From: Cellulosilyticum lentocellum DSM 5427
Lineage (GTDB): Bacteria > Bacillota > Clostridia > Lachnospirales > Cellulosilyticaceae
Length of the DNA: 64,000 bases
NCBI RefSeq assembly: GCF_000178835.2
Contig: NC_015275.1
Location: 3,687,001-3,751,000, forward strand
Reading direction: 5' to 3'
This document shows, one piece after another, positions 47,933 to 57,320 of this stretch. The translations under genes and the position numbers were made by a program. Below the pieces are notes generated by a model, which was given only the letters and a program-made list of their open reading frames with translations, was not told the origin of the DNA and did no database searches. Numbering within the stretch: position 1 is the stretch's first letter; every line of letters starts with the position of its first letter.

Positions 47933-48907
47933 ATGTACATAACTCATTTAAAAAAATCGCTGTTATTTCTTAGTCTCATGCTTACCCTAACTTTATTATC
48001 TATTCCTTGCTTTGCTAAAAATATTCAACTTACTTTAGATGGTAAACCGCTTCAAAGCACCGCTGCTCCTATTCAAGAAAATGGAACAACACTAGTACCA
48101 CTTCGTGTTATTAGTGAAAATCTTGGTGCCAAAGTCAATTATAATGCTGTAAATGGAGAAATTATCATTAGTAAAACGAATGCCACTATGATACTTACTC
48201 TGGGTCAATCTACTGTTAAGGTAAATGGTGTCACTTCTAAGCTTCAAACAGCACCTAAAGTAATTAACAATACTACCATGGTTCCTTTACGTTTTATTAG
48301 TGAAAATTTAGATTGTCAGGTGAACTGGATTAGTCAGCAGAATCTAATAGCTATCACTACTCAGCCTGAGAATAACAACGCCTTACCTATTGCCACCTTA
48401 AAAATTAAAGGTTATGGTACTGTTACTCTAGAGCTTTACCCTGACTTAGCACCTAATACAGTTAATAATTTTATTACCTTAGCTAATAGTGGCTTCTATG
48501 ATGGACTGATCTTCCACCGTGTCATTGAAGATTTTATGATCCAAGGAGGAGATCCTAATGGTAATGGTACTGGTGGACCTGGTTATAGTATTGCTGGTGA
48601 GTTTTCTTCTAATGGTTTTACCACTAATACCCTTTCTCATACAAAAGGTGTCATTTCTATGGCCAGAGCAATGAATCCTGATTCAGCAGGTAGCCAATTC
48701 TTCATTATGTCTTCTGATGGTACCTATTTAGATGGCCAATATGCCGCTTTTGGAAAGGTCATTTCTGGCCTTGATATTATTGAAAAAATTCAACTCGTAG
48801 ATACCAATAATCAAGATAAACCTCTTAAAGATATTGTCATTGAAAGTATACGTGTAAGCCTGGGTGCTCTTAAGGTTACAACACCTATTAAAATTGAAGA
48901 CAAATAA
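47933..48907 (+). CDS. Secreted stalk-domain/cyclophilin fusion (peptidyl-prolyl isomerase)
   Basis: This protein has 324 residues. A signal peptide (LLFLSLMLTLTLLSIPCFA) precedes a copper-amine-oxidase-N1-like stalk domain (about 30-140; NGTTLVPLRVISENLGAKVN and NNTTMVPLRFISENLDCQVN). A cyclophilin-type isomerase follows (about 155-310; GLIFHRVIEDFMIQGGDPNG and the SQFFIM region), which speeds proline isomerisation of exported proteins. The cyclophilin core residues (Phe, Arg, Gln, Met, Phe) are present. AAAAGGAGGAATC lies upstream. The stalk domain links it to the YD-stalk proteins in the Rhs cassettes. A bidirectional terminator follows. Confidence 0.93.
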   Translation: MYITHLKKSLLFLSLMLTLTLLSIPCFAKNIQLTLDGKPLQSTAAPIQENGTTLVPLRVISENLGAKVNYNAVNGEIIISKTNATMILTLGQSTVKVNGVTSKLQTAPKVINNTTMVPLRFISENLDCQVNWISQQNLIAITTQPENNNALPIATLKIKGYGTVTLELYPDLAPNTVNNFITLANSGFYDGLIFHRVIEDFMIQGGDPNGNGTGGPGYSIAGEFSSNGFTTNTLSHTKGVISMARAMNPDSAGSQFFIMSSDGTYLDGQYAAFGKVISGLDIIEKIQLVDTNNQDKPLKDIVIESIRVSLGALKVTTPIKIEDK

Positions 48908-48911
48908 ATTT

Positions 48912-48953
48912 TAACAGCCGATTGAAGCTTCTTAGTTTTTCAATCGGCTGTTA
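48912..48953. terminator. Bidirectional terminator
   Basis: TAACAGCCGATTGAA and its complement enclose a 12-base loop, between the convergent cyclophilin and Cys-rich genes. Confidence 0.85.
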
Positions 48954-48965
48954 TACTAAATATTA

Positions 48966-49241
48966 CTATTTTCCTATCTCATTATGAGTTCTCTTACCCA
49001 TTTCCATAAGATCCTTCATCTTTTTCATCACATGCTCATAAGCATCCTTATCATGAGGTTTCGTACAAGCCTGACAACTCTTAATCCCATTTTCTAAATA
49101 CACATAATGACCACCACACTGATCCTTCAATGTATAAAGTGGACAATAGCAAAATAAACAGTTAAATTCCTTCTCATTCTTAAGCTTATGACAAGGGAAA
49201 TACTCGCATGCTTTATTCTGCATAAATTTATAGTTTTCCAT
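48966..49241 (-). CDS. Cysteine-rich small domain protein (PF04071-like)
   Basis: This 91-residue protein has cysteines in CEYFPCHKL, CLFCYCPLY, DQCGG and CQACTKPH, suggesting metal binding. The family is commonly encoded near cobalamin genes or fused to CbiZ, and here it lies between the two cob groups. The C-terminal 25 residues form a charged helix. AAAGGAGAAAATAATAT precedes the ATG. Its biochemical role is unknown. Confidence 0.8.
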   Translation of the reverse strand: MENYKFMQNKACEYFPCHKLKNEKEFNCLFCYCPLYTLKDQCGGHYVYLENGIKSCQACTKPHDKDAYEHVMKKMKDLMEMGKRTHNEIGK

Positions 49242-49298
49242 ATATTATTTTCTCCTTTATTACTTATGTCTTTTTAGACTATTCATCTATACAAATAA

Positions 49299-49643
49299 AA
49301 TTTTGTCTGGACGTTTACGAGAAATACGTCTGGGAGAAAATGAGTGGGTATGGGTACCTTCCGTTGTTCCGGTTCACATTTTTAAAAGCACTAAGTCACT
49401 ACTCCAGGCACCCATACCCACTCATTTTCATAAACGCTATTGACCTCATAAACATCCAGGACAATGAAACGGCGTGAAAAAAGGGTAACGACAATGTGAA
49501 CTTTTTTATGGGTTTTAGTACCAATGTTTGAATTCAATGATCTTTCACACGTGCTTCAAAAAATACAGAGCGGAATTCCGGAAAGTAGTCCTTAGCCTCT
49601 CATTTCCGCCCAGTAGCATGTCTCATAAACACTCAGACAAATT
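49299..49643. repeat. Structured intergenic repeat element, copy 1
   Basis: About 345 bases with no plausible gene. The ends are inverted: TTTGTCTGGACGTTTACGAG at the left and CTCATAAACACTCAGACAAA at the right. An internal near-perfect hairpin has AAAATGAGTGGGTATGGGTA (49,337-) pairing with its complement at 49,406-49,428. Left-half sequence reappears at 57,330-57,600 and the right end at 62,869-62,945. It may be a non-autonomous mobile element or a structured RNA. It sits between the Cys-rich gene and cobD. Confidence 0.7.
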
Positions 49644-49650
49644 GCTATCT

Positions 49651-50745
49651 TTATCCTACAATTTCCCACATAGCCTTTAATAGTTTGTCATTATCTGCCT
49701 TGCCTTTAATGGCTACCCTAATAAAATGCTTATTTAGCCCTTTAAAGTTAGAAGCATCTCTGATAAGAATATTATACTTTATGATCATCTGTTCTTTTAA
49801 TTCTTGACTTGTCATCGTCTTAAGTTCTATTAATATATAATTAGTAGTTGTAGCATAAACCTTTATATTAGGGAGCGTCCTTAAAGCTTCTAATAGATGA
49901 TTACGTTCTTCCTTGAAATAGGCTTTTGTCTTCTTTTGAAAAACTTTATCCTCTAATAAAACTGGGGTTAAGTATTCAGCAAAACCATTAACCGTCCATG
50001 GCTCTTTAAAATGATACATTCCTCTTAATAAAGCTTTATTGCTTGTTACTCCATAGCCTAATCTTAAGCCAGGTAGCCCAAAAAACTTAGTAACAGCTTT
50101 AATAATAATGAGCTGATTATTACACTGTACTAATGGTATTAAGCTATATTTTGCTTCCTCTTCTACGAACTCCATAAAGGTTTCATCTACAATGAGTAGC
50201 TTTTGCATTTCTTCCATTTGTTTAGCAATAGAAGCTAAGCTATAGCTGTTCCCTGTTGGATTATTAGGATTACAAATAAATAAGCCATCTATTTGATGAA
50301 GCCTTGCTTTAAGCTTTTCTACTTCTAGATCAAACTCTGTAGATGCTTTTAACTGAAAAGGCACAATTTCTAAACCATTTAGCTTGGCACTTCTTTCATA
50401 TTCAGAAAAGGTAGGATTTATAATACCTAATCTAAAAGGCTCCTCCTTTTGCCTACTACTCTCCCCTAGCGTTTTCATTAGTAAGTACATGATTTCCGTA
50501 GCACCATTTCCAGGTATAATCTGCTTCATCTCACAGCTTAGATACTGACTAAGTACTTGTCTAAGCTTAGTATAATGAATATCCGGATAGTTTTGGCAAC
50601 TTTTTAAGGCACTTTGTACTGAATTGACCAAGTGCTCACTCATAAAAGGATTGATATTTGAGCTAAAATCTATAAGTTCCTCTTGTTTCTTCCCATAAAG
50701 TGCTGCCATTTCAGCACTATTTGCCCCATGTCCTAGATTAATCAT
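49651..50745 (-). CDS. cobD: Threonine-phosphate decarboxylase
   Basis: This 364-residue PLP enzyme of aminotransferase fold I makes (R)-1-amino-2-propanol O-2-phosphate for the cobalamin side chain. Motifs are LGHGANSAEMAALYG and DFSSNINPF at the N-terminus, CNPNNPTGNSY, VDETFMEF, and the Schiff-base Lys region AVTKFFGLPGLRLGYG. It looks like histidinol-phosphate aminotransferase, but the N-terminal HGAN pattern and the operon point to CobD. It follows cbiB by 46 bases and ends beside the repeat element. Confidence 0.93.
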   Translation of the reverse strand: MINLGHGANSAEMAALYGKKQEELIDFSSNINPFMSEHLVNSVQSALKSCQNYPDIHYTKLRQVLSQYLSCEMKQIIPGNGATEIMYLLMKTLGESSRQKEEPFRLGIINPTFSEYERSAKLNGLEIVPFQLKASTEFDLEVEKLKARLHQIDGLFICNPNNPTGNSYSLASIAKQMEEMQKLLIVDETFMEFVEEEAKYSLIPLVQCNNQLIIIKAVTKFFGLPGLRLGYGVTSNKALLRGMYHFKEPWTVNGFAEYLTPVLLEDKVFQKKTKAYFKEERNHLLEALRTLPNIKVYATTTNYILIELKTMTSQELKEQMIIKYNILIRDASNFKGLNKHFIRVAIKGKADNDKLLKAMWEIVG

Positions 50746-50791
50746 GTATTCTTTCTCCTCTTTTTAGTGTATTACATGCAGTATGTAAATT

Positions 50792-51748
50792 TTAATACAA
50801 AAAGCAAATAAGCCATAGACCAGTGAAAATGAGTACTCCAACAACCGATGTCATATACATCAGCTGATTTCCTCTTGTAATATCTGCGATCACTAGTTCT
50901 CTTGTAGCATCTCCTATGGTTGGTTTCACGACTACTTCACCAAAATAAACGTTAGTCCCACCTAATTGCACACCTAAAGCCCCTGCTGCAGCACCCTCTG
51001 GATAAGCACAGTTAGGACTTTTGTGATTCTTTCTATCACGAATAGCAATTTTTAAACAGTTTTTAGCATCAAAGTGTAAAAGGACGCTTGCTAAACTCAT
51101 TAAAACAGCTGTTAACCTTGCTGGCACGTAATTAGCTATGTCATCTATTTTAGCAGAAGCAAAACCTAAGTCTTTATACTTTTCATTTTTATAACCTACT
51201 GTAGAATCTAAGGTATTAATAGCCTTATACGCAAAAGCTAAAGGTGCTCCTCCAATAAAGGCATAAAATAAGGGTGCGATAATACCATCTACAGTATTTT
51301 CTGCTACTGTCTCCACAGTGGCACGAATGATTTCCTTTTCACTCAGTTTGGAAGTATCTCTTCCTACTATATAAGAAAGCTGTACTCTAGCTTTTTCTAG
51401 CGTATCTGTCTCCAATACTTTTCTAATTTTATTAGCTTCATCCCCTAGGCACTTAGTTGCTAAAGTCGTATATAGTAAGATACTATTTACAACAAAATAA
51501 AGCAACCAATGCACTTTAGCTAATACCAGTACCAAATAAACTACTGTAACTGTTGTGCCTACAGTTATACCCCATAAAACAAAGCCTCCTACCTTTAAAC
51601 CCCTAGGTGACTTTGCTATTTTTCTTATTTGCTTTTCACTCCATTTAATAAGGCGGCCTATATATCTTATAGGATGAGGAAAGCTGTAAGGATCTCCGAA
51701 GATCAAATCCAATACATAAGCCGTGATTAAACACCCTAGCATCATCAT
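50792..51748 (-). CDS. cbiB: Adenosylcobinamide-phosphate synthase
   Basis: This 318-residue membrane protein attaches aminopropanol (phosphate) to adenosylcobyric acid. Signatures are LDLIFGDPYSFPHPIRYIGR (residues 14-33), AENTVDGIIAPLFYAFIGG, the AYKAINTLDSTVGYKN segment and NCAYPEGAAAGALGVQLGG, plus about four hydrophobic segments. The start overlaps the cbiA stop as TAATG with GGAGG upstream, so translation is coupled. Confidence 0.96.
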   Translation of the reverse strand: MMMLGCLITAYVLDLIFGDPYSFPHPIRYIGRLIKWSEKQIRKIAKSPRGLKVGGFVLWGITVGTTVTVVYLVLVLAKVHWLLYFVVNSILLYTTLATKCLGDEANKIRKVLETDTLEKARVQLSYIVGRDTSKLSEKEIIRATVETVAENTVDGIIAPLFYAFIGGAPLAFAYKAINTLDSTVGYKNEKYKDLGFASAKIDDIANYVPARLTAVLMSLASVLLHFDAKNCLKIAIRDRKNHKSPNCAYPEGAAAGALGVQLGGTNVYFGEVVVKPTIGDATRELVIADITRGNQLMYMTSVVGVLIFTGLWLICFLY

Positions 51749-53097
51749 TAGACTTTTCCTCCTGCACTTAACAATCTTTCTACAGCTTCTAAATGGCTAT
51801 AAAAGTGTAAATGTAAATAAGTGGCTAGTGTATTACCTTTTGTATAGCCTCCTACCCAAGCTTCACCTTTATTGTCTTTTTGCATTCTATAAACTGCTTT
51901 TTCATTGGTGTAAAACTCTGAATGATGAAACTCATGTCCTTTTAATGTCTGTCCTTTTGCAGAAAGCAAGGTATCTTCCTCGGCAGTTCCAAAGCAATAG
52001 CCAAAACGCTTTAATCCCTTAGTCATACGGCTTTCCCCTTCAAAAACGCCTACCATTTCATAGCTTTTCCCTTCATGATCTATCAGGCGTTCTCCTAAAT
52101 ACATGAGTCCACCACACTCTGCATAAATAGGAATGTTATTTTCATGAGCTGTTTTAAGTTCCCTCCTCATTGTCTGATTAGCTTCTAAGTCTGCTGCAAA
52201 GACCTCTGGAAAACCACCACCGATATAAATCAAATCACACACAGGTAAACTGGTATCTGCTAAAGGACTAAAATAAATAAGCTTTATCCCTAAATCCTCT
52301 AATAACTGTAAATTATCTTGATAATAAAAATGAAAAGCTTCATCATAAGCTACTGCTATTGTTTGGATCTTATGATCTCGTTTAATAAGAGGCTGAAATG
52401 TACTAGTGATTTCTTCACCTTCTATAAGTTCCAAAAGTAAATCTAAATCAATAGACGTCTCTACTGCTTTGGCTAAAAGCTCCATTCTTTCCTCTAAAGC
52501 TTCTAACTCTTCACTAGGCACAAGTCCTAAGTGTCTAGAAGGTAAGTTAAAATGGTCTTCTGGAGGTAAATAACCAATAGCTGGTATGTGACAGTACTTT
52601 TCAATAGAGGCTTTGACCAAGTTAAAGTGACTTTCTGTTTTGATACCATTCGCTATCACCCCTACTATATTCACTTCTGGATCGATGTTTTTGTAACCTA
52701 ACACCATAGCTGCACTAGACGCTGCCATAGCTCTTGCATCAATCACTAAAATCACTGGTAATTTCAGCAGCTTAGCAACTGATGCGCTGCTACATTCAGT
52801 AATAGAACTGCCTTTACCATCGTATAAGCCCATTACTCCCTCTACTACAGCAACATCCGCGTCCTGCATACTTCTATTAAATAGATACTTGACTTGTTCC
52901 TCTTCTAGCATATAAAGGTCCAAATTTCTAGAAGCTCTTCCTGTTACCTTCGTATGGTAAGCTGTATCAATATAATCTGGGCCTACTTTATAAGGTTGAA
53001 CTTGAAGGCCCCTTGCTTGCAAAGCCCTCATAATTCCTAAAGAAAGAGTCGTTTTCCCAACACCACTCGCTGTTCCTGCAATCAATAATTTTTTCAT
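51748..53097 (-). CDS. cbiA: Cobyrinate a,c-diamide synthase
   Basis: This 449-residue protein amidates the a and c side chains of cobyrinate with glutamine and ATP. The N-terminal dethiobiotin-synthetase-like domain has P-loop [14 protein letters not shown]. The C-terminal class I glutamine amidotransferase domain has the nucleophile region [12 protein letters not shown] and GHEFHHSEF. It overlaps cbiP by four bases. Since cbiA acts on a finished corrin ring, ring-building genes must lie elsewhere or precursors are taken up. Confidence 0.96.
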   Translation of the reverse strand: MKKLLIAGTASGVGKTTLSLGIMRALQARGLQVQPYKVGPDYIDTAYHTKVTGRASRNLDLYMLEEEQVKYLFNRSMQDADVAVVEGVMGLYDGKGSSITECSSASVAKLLKLPVILVIDARAMAASSAAMVLGYKNIDPEVNIVGVIANGIKTESHFNLVKASIEKYCHIPAIGYLPPEDHFNLPSRHLGLVPSEELEALEERMELLAKAVETSIDLDLLLELIEGEEITSTFQPLIKRDHKIQTIAVAYDEAFHFYYQDNLQLLEDLGIKLIYFSPLADTSLPVCDLIYIGGGFPEVFAADLEANQTMRRELKTAHENNIPIYAECGGLMYLGERLIDHEGKSYEMVGVFEGESRMTKGLKRFGYCFGTAEEDTLLSAKGQTLKGHEFHHSEFYTNEKAVYRMQKDNKGEAWVGGYTKGNTLATYLHLHFYSHLEAVERLLSAGGKV

Positions 53098-54623
53098 TTC
53101 TTTGTTACTCCTAAAATATCATAAATAGCTGCCATATCTACATGTTCTCTAAGTACTTGTGCCAGCTTGTCATATTCACCTTGTTTGAAAGCCTCAAAAG
53201 AAACAGTGCTATTTTCTACTGCTTCTAATCCTTTCTTAACTCTTATGGCATTTAAAAGGTTTCTAGTAAAACTAGCTTCATCAAAGATACCATGTAAGTA
53301 TGTGCCAAATACATTACCCGCTTCATTACAAGTCCCTTCTAATTCATTTATGGTTTGGCCTAGTCTCTTTGTAAAAGTCATTAAGGGTTTTGCTTCCTTT
53401 GCCATTTTTGTCACACCCATATGAATTTCATAGCCTTTTACCTTAGTAGATGTCACTGCACTTAGCACATCTGGTAAGTTTTTACAAATAGTTCCTTCTA
53501 CTTGAGTCGTTACCTTCTCACCTTCAAAAGTCGTCTCAATAGGAAGTAAGCCAAGCCCATATGCTTCTTTCATATGACCTTCTACACCATAAGGGTCTGC
53601 TATTTTTTCGCCTAATATTTGATAACCACCACATATGCCCATAATAAGAATGCCTTGTGCATGAAGTTTATGAAGTTCTATATCTAAACCGCTTTCTTTT
53701 AAATAGGCTAGATCTGCTAAAGTATTTTTACTTCCTGGCAAAATAACTAAGTCGGGTATTCCGATTTTTTCACCACGTCTTATATATCTTAGCTGTACAT
53801 CCTCTTGTATTTCTAACATATTAAAGTCTGTAAAATTAGAGATATGTGGCAGGTGGATGATAGCAATATCAATGGCATTATTTTTGCCTACAGTTTGATA
53901 AAAACGACTTGTTAAACTATCTTCATCCTCTACCTTTAAATACGTATAAGGCACTACACCTAATACAGGGATTTTAATTAAATCCTCTAGCATTTTGATG
54001 CCTGGTTCTAAAATACTACGATCTCCTCTAAATTTATTAATGATCACACCTTTGACTCTAGCTCTTTCTTCCTCTGTTAAAAGCATAATGGTTCCTAAAA
54101 TAGAAGCAAACACCCCACCCTTATCAATATCTGCAATTAAAATAACCGGTGAATCTGCTATTTCCGCCATACCCATATTGACAATATCTTTATCTCTTAA
54201 GTTAATCTCCGCAGGACTTCCTGCTCCTTCTATAGCCACAACGTCATATTCACTACTTAAACTCTCATAATGTCTTTTAATCATTTCTGCTAACTGTGGT
54301 TTGAATTCATGATACTCTCTAGCTGTCATATTGCCATATACTTTCCCATTTATAATCACCTGTGAGCCCTGATCACTTGTAGGCTTGAGTAAAATAGGAT
54401 TCATCCTAGCACTAGGTTTAATCCCTGCCGCCTCTGCTTGAAAAACCTGAGCTCTTCCCATTTCTAAGCCTTCTTCTGTAATAAACGAGTTAAGCGCCAT
54501 ATTTTGAGATTTAAAAGGAATAACCCTAAGGCCATCTTGTTTAAATACTCTACAAAACCCCGCAGTTAATAAACTTTTCCCTACATTCGAGGCCGTTCCC
54601 TGAAACATAATACTTTTTCCCAT
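53094..54623 (-). CDS. cbiP: Cobyric acid synthase
   Basis: This 509-residue glutamine-dependent enzyme amidates positions b, d, e and g. It has an N-terminal P-loop [48 protein letters not shown] and [10 protein letters not shown]. The C-terminal amidotransferase domain has [11 protein letters not shown] and GTYLHGIFD. It is also named CobQ. It is the first gene after the cobalamin riboswitch, about 350 bases downstream of the aptamer. Genes cbiP, cbiA, cbiB and cobD form one operon. Confidence 0.97.
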   Translation of the reverse strand: MGKSIMFQGTASNVGKSLLTAGFCRVFKQDGLRVIPFKSQNMALNSFITEEGLEMGRAQVFQAEAAGIKPSARMNPILLKPTSDQGSQVIINGKVYGNMTAREYHEFKPQLAEMIKRHYESLSSEYDVVAIEGAGSPAEINLRDKDIVNMGMAEIADSPVILIADIDKGGVFASILGTIMLLTEEERARVKGVIINKFRGDRSILEPGIKMLEDLIKIPVLGVVPYTYLKVEDEDSLTSRFYQTVGKNNAIDIAIIHLPHISNFTDFNMLEIQEDVQLRYIRRGEKIGIPDLVILPGSKNTLADLAYLKESGLDIELHKLHAQGILIMGICGGYQILGEKIADPYGVEGHMKEAYGLGLLPIETTFEGEKVTTQVEGTICKNLPDVLSAVTSTKVKGYEIHMGVTKMAKEAKPLMTFTKRLGQTINELEGTCNEAGNVFGTYLHGIFDEASFTRNLLNAIRVKKGLEAVENSTVSFEAFKQGEYDKLAQVLREHVDMAAIYDILGVTKK

Positions 54624-54777
54624 AAGTGCTCCTTTAATATGAATGAATTAAGAATGAATAATGAAAAGCAGAGTGTTAAAAATAGAGGTTTAGATAAGCT
54701 CACATTTTATACTGTCATTCACTTTATTTCTATTTAGTATAGCGGCAAAATATACGCTTTCCTATAGTAATAACAAA

Positions 54778-54807
54778 TAAAAAGTCTCCCACATCGGGGA
54801 GACTTTT
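54778..54807 (-). terminator. Terminator in the cobalamin riboswitch leader (distal)
   Basis: AAAAGTCTCCCC...GGGAGACTTTTT arms with an ATGT-type loop and a U run on the minus strand, 155 bases before cbiP. Confidence 0.75.
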
Positions 54808-54841
54808 GCTTATATAAGAACATAGATTCTATCTACTCTAT

Positions 54842-54882
54842 AAAAAGAGCTACTCTACATTCTTCTAAGCTCTTTTCTTTTA
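54842..54882 (-). terminator. Terminator in the cobalamin riboswitch leader (proximal)
   Basis: AAAAGAGCT and AGCTCTTTTT arms separated by about 20 bases, then a U-rich run on the minus strand. It lies between the aptamer and the distal terminator, so two stops may act in series. Confidence 0.55.
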
Positions 54883-54974
54883 TAGTCAATGCTACTTACG
54901 CTAGTTAGCAGCATCTCTATACTAGTTTTCTTAATGGATAAGCCTCTTTCCCTCCGAAAGATTCTTTTATCATT

Positions 54975-55122
54975 TAAGGTAGGTCTCCTGGCTTATAATT
55001 CTTCCTTCCTGCCACCTTCCCATAACCAAGTTACAGTGGCTTACTGGCAGTTAGTCCTTATATACAGTAGCGGGGGCTGCAGTGTTCCACACATTTCCCT
55101 ATTAAGCTTACACAGCACCTTA
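54975..55122 (-). promoter_or_regulatory. Cobalamin riboswitch
   Basis: The minus strand contains the class hallmarks in order: AATAGGGAAATGTGTGGAA, CTGCAGCCCCCGCTACTG, the B12-box type segment GCCACTG, GGGAAGGTGGCAGGAAGG and AAGCCAGGAGACCTACCTT. It controls cbiP-cbiA-cbiB-cobD through the two downstream terminators, presumably shutting them when adenosylcobalamin is plentiful. Confidence 0.93.
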
Positions 55123-55208
55123 AATTCTTATTATTCATTTCCTTTATTCTAGCATAGGTATTCGTATTTTGAAATGCTTCATCATTATTAGATTGCTTAT
55201 ATGTGCTT

Positions 55209-55868
55209 CTATTTAAAATCTTTCTTCGTCCAAATATTAAGGCTAATACGATACGAAATATAGTAAATTATAACACCTATTAACATCATTAGTATCGGCA
55301 TAATACCATCCAGTTTATTGATATATACTACTATACTTTCATCTACTAATCTCATGTTACTTATCGTATTAGCACCTACAAATATGAGAATATAGCTAAA
55401 TATTAAATAATATCTGGCTTTAATCGTTCCAAAATAAAAAATAACTGGTAAGATAATACTGTTATAAATAGCTCCTATTAAGAAAGTAGCAGCTAGCATT
55501 ATAGGTACCATCTTAAGTATTTCTTCCATCATCATGTGCTGCTGAGTGATAAAGTTAAACCATAAACCTATTTGAGCAATCACGCAACCACCTATAAGAT
55601 AAATAAGACTTTCTATATATCTTGAAGTACACATTTCCTTTCTACTGACAGGCATGGCAGCTGTCATGAGCTCTACCTTACTACGCTCTTCATACGCCAT
55701 GATACTGTATGTTAAAATATAGCCAATAAGTGCAGGCATCACAACTCCAAAACCAATACTCCACATTGGCATAAATAAGCAAAATAAGATACTTGATACT
55801 AAAGCTGATTTAATCGAAGTGATGAGATAAATCCAGTTTTTCTTAATGAGTAAAAATGTTCCATTCAT
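55209..55868 (-). CDS. ABC-2 type permease
   Basis: This 219-residue protein has six hydrophobic segments and fits the ABC2_membrane_5-like group (MAYEERSKVELMTAAMPVSR is the typical cytoplasmic loop). It pairs with the ATPase gene three bases upstream. The exported substrate is unknown; GntR/YtrA-linked exporters of this layout are often tied to cell-envelope stress. Confidence 0.87.
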   Translation of the reverse strand: MNGTFLLIKKNWIYLITSIKSALVSSILFCLFMPMWSIGFGVVMPALIGYILTYSIMAYEERSKVELMTAAMPVSRKEMCTSRYIESLIYLIGGCVIAQIGLWFNFITQQHMMMEEILKMVPIMLAATFLIGAIYNSIILPVIFYFGTIKARYYLIFSYILIFVGANTISNMRLVDESIVVYINKLDGIMPILMMLIGVIIYYISYRISLNIWTKKDFK

Positions 55869-55871
55869 CCT

Positions 55872-56732
55872 CTATTCCCCCCTCTTGCTAGATAAGAGCA
55901 CCATAACATCTTCAATAGTTGGCACTACATATTTCACTTCATTGCCAAAAAGTTCCTTGGCTAATGCTCTACTTCTCACTAGTGCTTCACCACCTAGGCT
56001 GGTTTGTTTATAGCCTAGTAGCTCTTTTTGAATTTCCTTATCAAATAAATGCTTTGGCCCTTTAACAATGCAGTAATTGTTTAAAAGTTCATCTTTTGGG
56101 GCTTGCATTTCGATGCGGCCATTTCGGATATATACTAGATAGTCTCCTGCTTTTTCAAGATCTGAAGTGATATGGGTCGAATAAAAAATAGTTACTTCTT
56201 CGTTTTGCATATGCTCCATTAATAAATCAATCATCTCACTTCTTACAACTGGGTCAAGTCCAGCTGTTGGTTCATCTAAAATAATAAGTTCCGGCTTATG
56301 CGCCAGAGCTACAATAAGGGCAAATTGCTTTTTTTGTCCTGTAGATAAGTCCCCATACTTTTTATCTTCTTTTAATCCAAAGCGCTCCATATAGCTATTA
56401 AAAAGCTCTTCATCCCAATCTTTATAAAAAGGCTTTACCATGCGTTTAATATTTTTAAGCTTAGATTCTTGAGGATAACCAGTTGGCTCTCCCACATATC
56501 CTATTTTCTCTTTGATTGCTTTCGCATTTTCACTCACTCTCATCCCATCAATTAGAACCTCGCCCGTATCAGGAATAAGCATATCTAGCATTAGTTTAAT
56601 AGTAGTCGTTTTACCCGACCCATTTTCACCTATAAAACCAGTAATATACCCTTTCTTAATACTTAACTTGGGAATATTTAATTCAAATCCATCAAACTGT
56701 TTTTTAACATCTTTAAAAACCACTGCTTCCAT
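55872..56732 (-). CDS. ABC transporter ATP-binding protein
   Basis: This 286-residue protein has Walker A GENGSGKTTTIK, signature LSTGQKKQ, Walker B LIILDEPTAGLD and switch His in YSTHITSDLE. A C-terminal extension of about 80 residues is typical of BcrA/YtrB-type exporters. It starts three bases after the GntR regulator stop and precedes the permease, all in one operon. Confidence 0.95.
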   Translation of the reverse strand: MEAVVFKDVKKQFDGFELNIPKLSIKKGYITGFIGENGSGKTTTIKLMLDMLIPDTGEVLIDGMRVSENAKAIKEKIGYVGEPTGYPQESKLKNIKRMVKPFYKDWDEELFNSYMERFGLKEDKKYGDLSTGQKKQFALIVALAHKPELIILDEPTAGLDPVVRSEMIDLLMEHMQNEEVTIFYSTHITSDLEKAGDYLVYIRNGRIEMQAPKDELLNNYCIVKGPKHLFDKEIQKELLGYKQTSLGGEALVRSRALAKELFGNEVKYVVPTIEDVMVLLSSKRGE

Positions 56733-56735
56733 CTT

Positions 56736-57110
56736 CTATACCTCCTCATAAATAACGGCTACGCGTTCTTGAAGTTCTTCTAAAGTCATATCTATACTTT
56801 TGGCTGCGACTACAATAGCTTCTAGTTTTTCTTCTAATTGGCTCATTTGCATTTCCTTGAGCCTTTCCTTATTAGCTAAAGAAACATAGGTCCCCTTTCC
56901 TGGTGTAGTTTGCACAAAGCCTTCCGCCTCTAAATCCTCATAAGCCCTTTTTACTGTAATAATACTTACCTTTAATTCTTTTGCCATCATACGAATAGAG
57001 GGTAATAAAGTCCCTTGCTGAATCTCACCTTTTAAAATGTGTTCTTTAATCTGGCTAATAATCTGCTCATAAAGTGGAATTGCACTGTCATTTACAATAA
57101 TAATATCCAC
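56736..57110 (-). CDS. GntR family (YtrA type) transcriptional regulator
   Basis: This 124-residue protein has an N-terminal winged helix (about 8-75; PLYEQIISQIKEHILKGEIQ, LPSIRMMAKELKVSIITVKR, GFVQTTPGKGTYV) and a short C-terminal helical tail. The absence of a large effector domain defines the YtrA group. It heads the ABC operon and probably represses it; no operator palindrome was pinned down. AGGGAAAGGAGTGAAGGTGTG lies before the ATG. Confidence 0.92.
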   Translation of the reverse strand: MDIIIVNDSAIPLYEQIISQIKEHILKGEIQQGTLLPSIRMMAKELKVSIITVKRAYEDLEAEGFVQTTPGKGTYVSLANKERLKEMQMSQLEEKLEAIVVAAKSIDMTLEELQERVAVIYEEV

Positions 57111-57320
57111 ACCTTCACTCCTTTCCCTCTTTTTAATTCACAACCTTTTACACTTATCAATACTTTTATGTTATTGTTTAAACTTATATTAATTTTAAAT
57201 ACTTTTCTCAAGCCAACTGTACATATACTGTGTATATAGTCTATATACAGATATTAACTCTATATTTTTAGATTGTCAATATGATTTGTTAATTTATCGT
57301 CGTTATTGAGATACTATTCT
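57111..57320. other. Promoter region of the GntR-ABC operon
   Basis: AT-rich, no gene. TGTATATAGTCTATATACA at about 57,231-57,249 is a near-perfect palindrome and a plausible YtrA-type operator or promoter overlap, but this is unproven. Confidence 0.4.
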
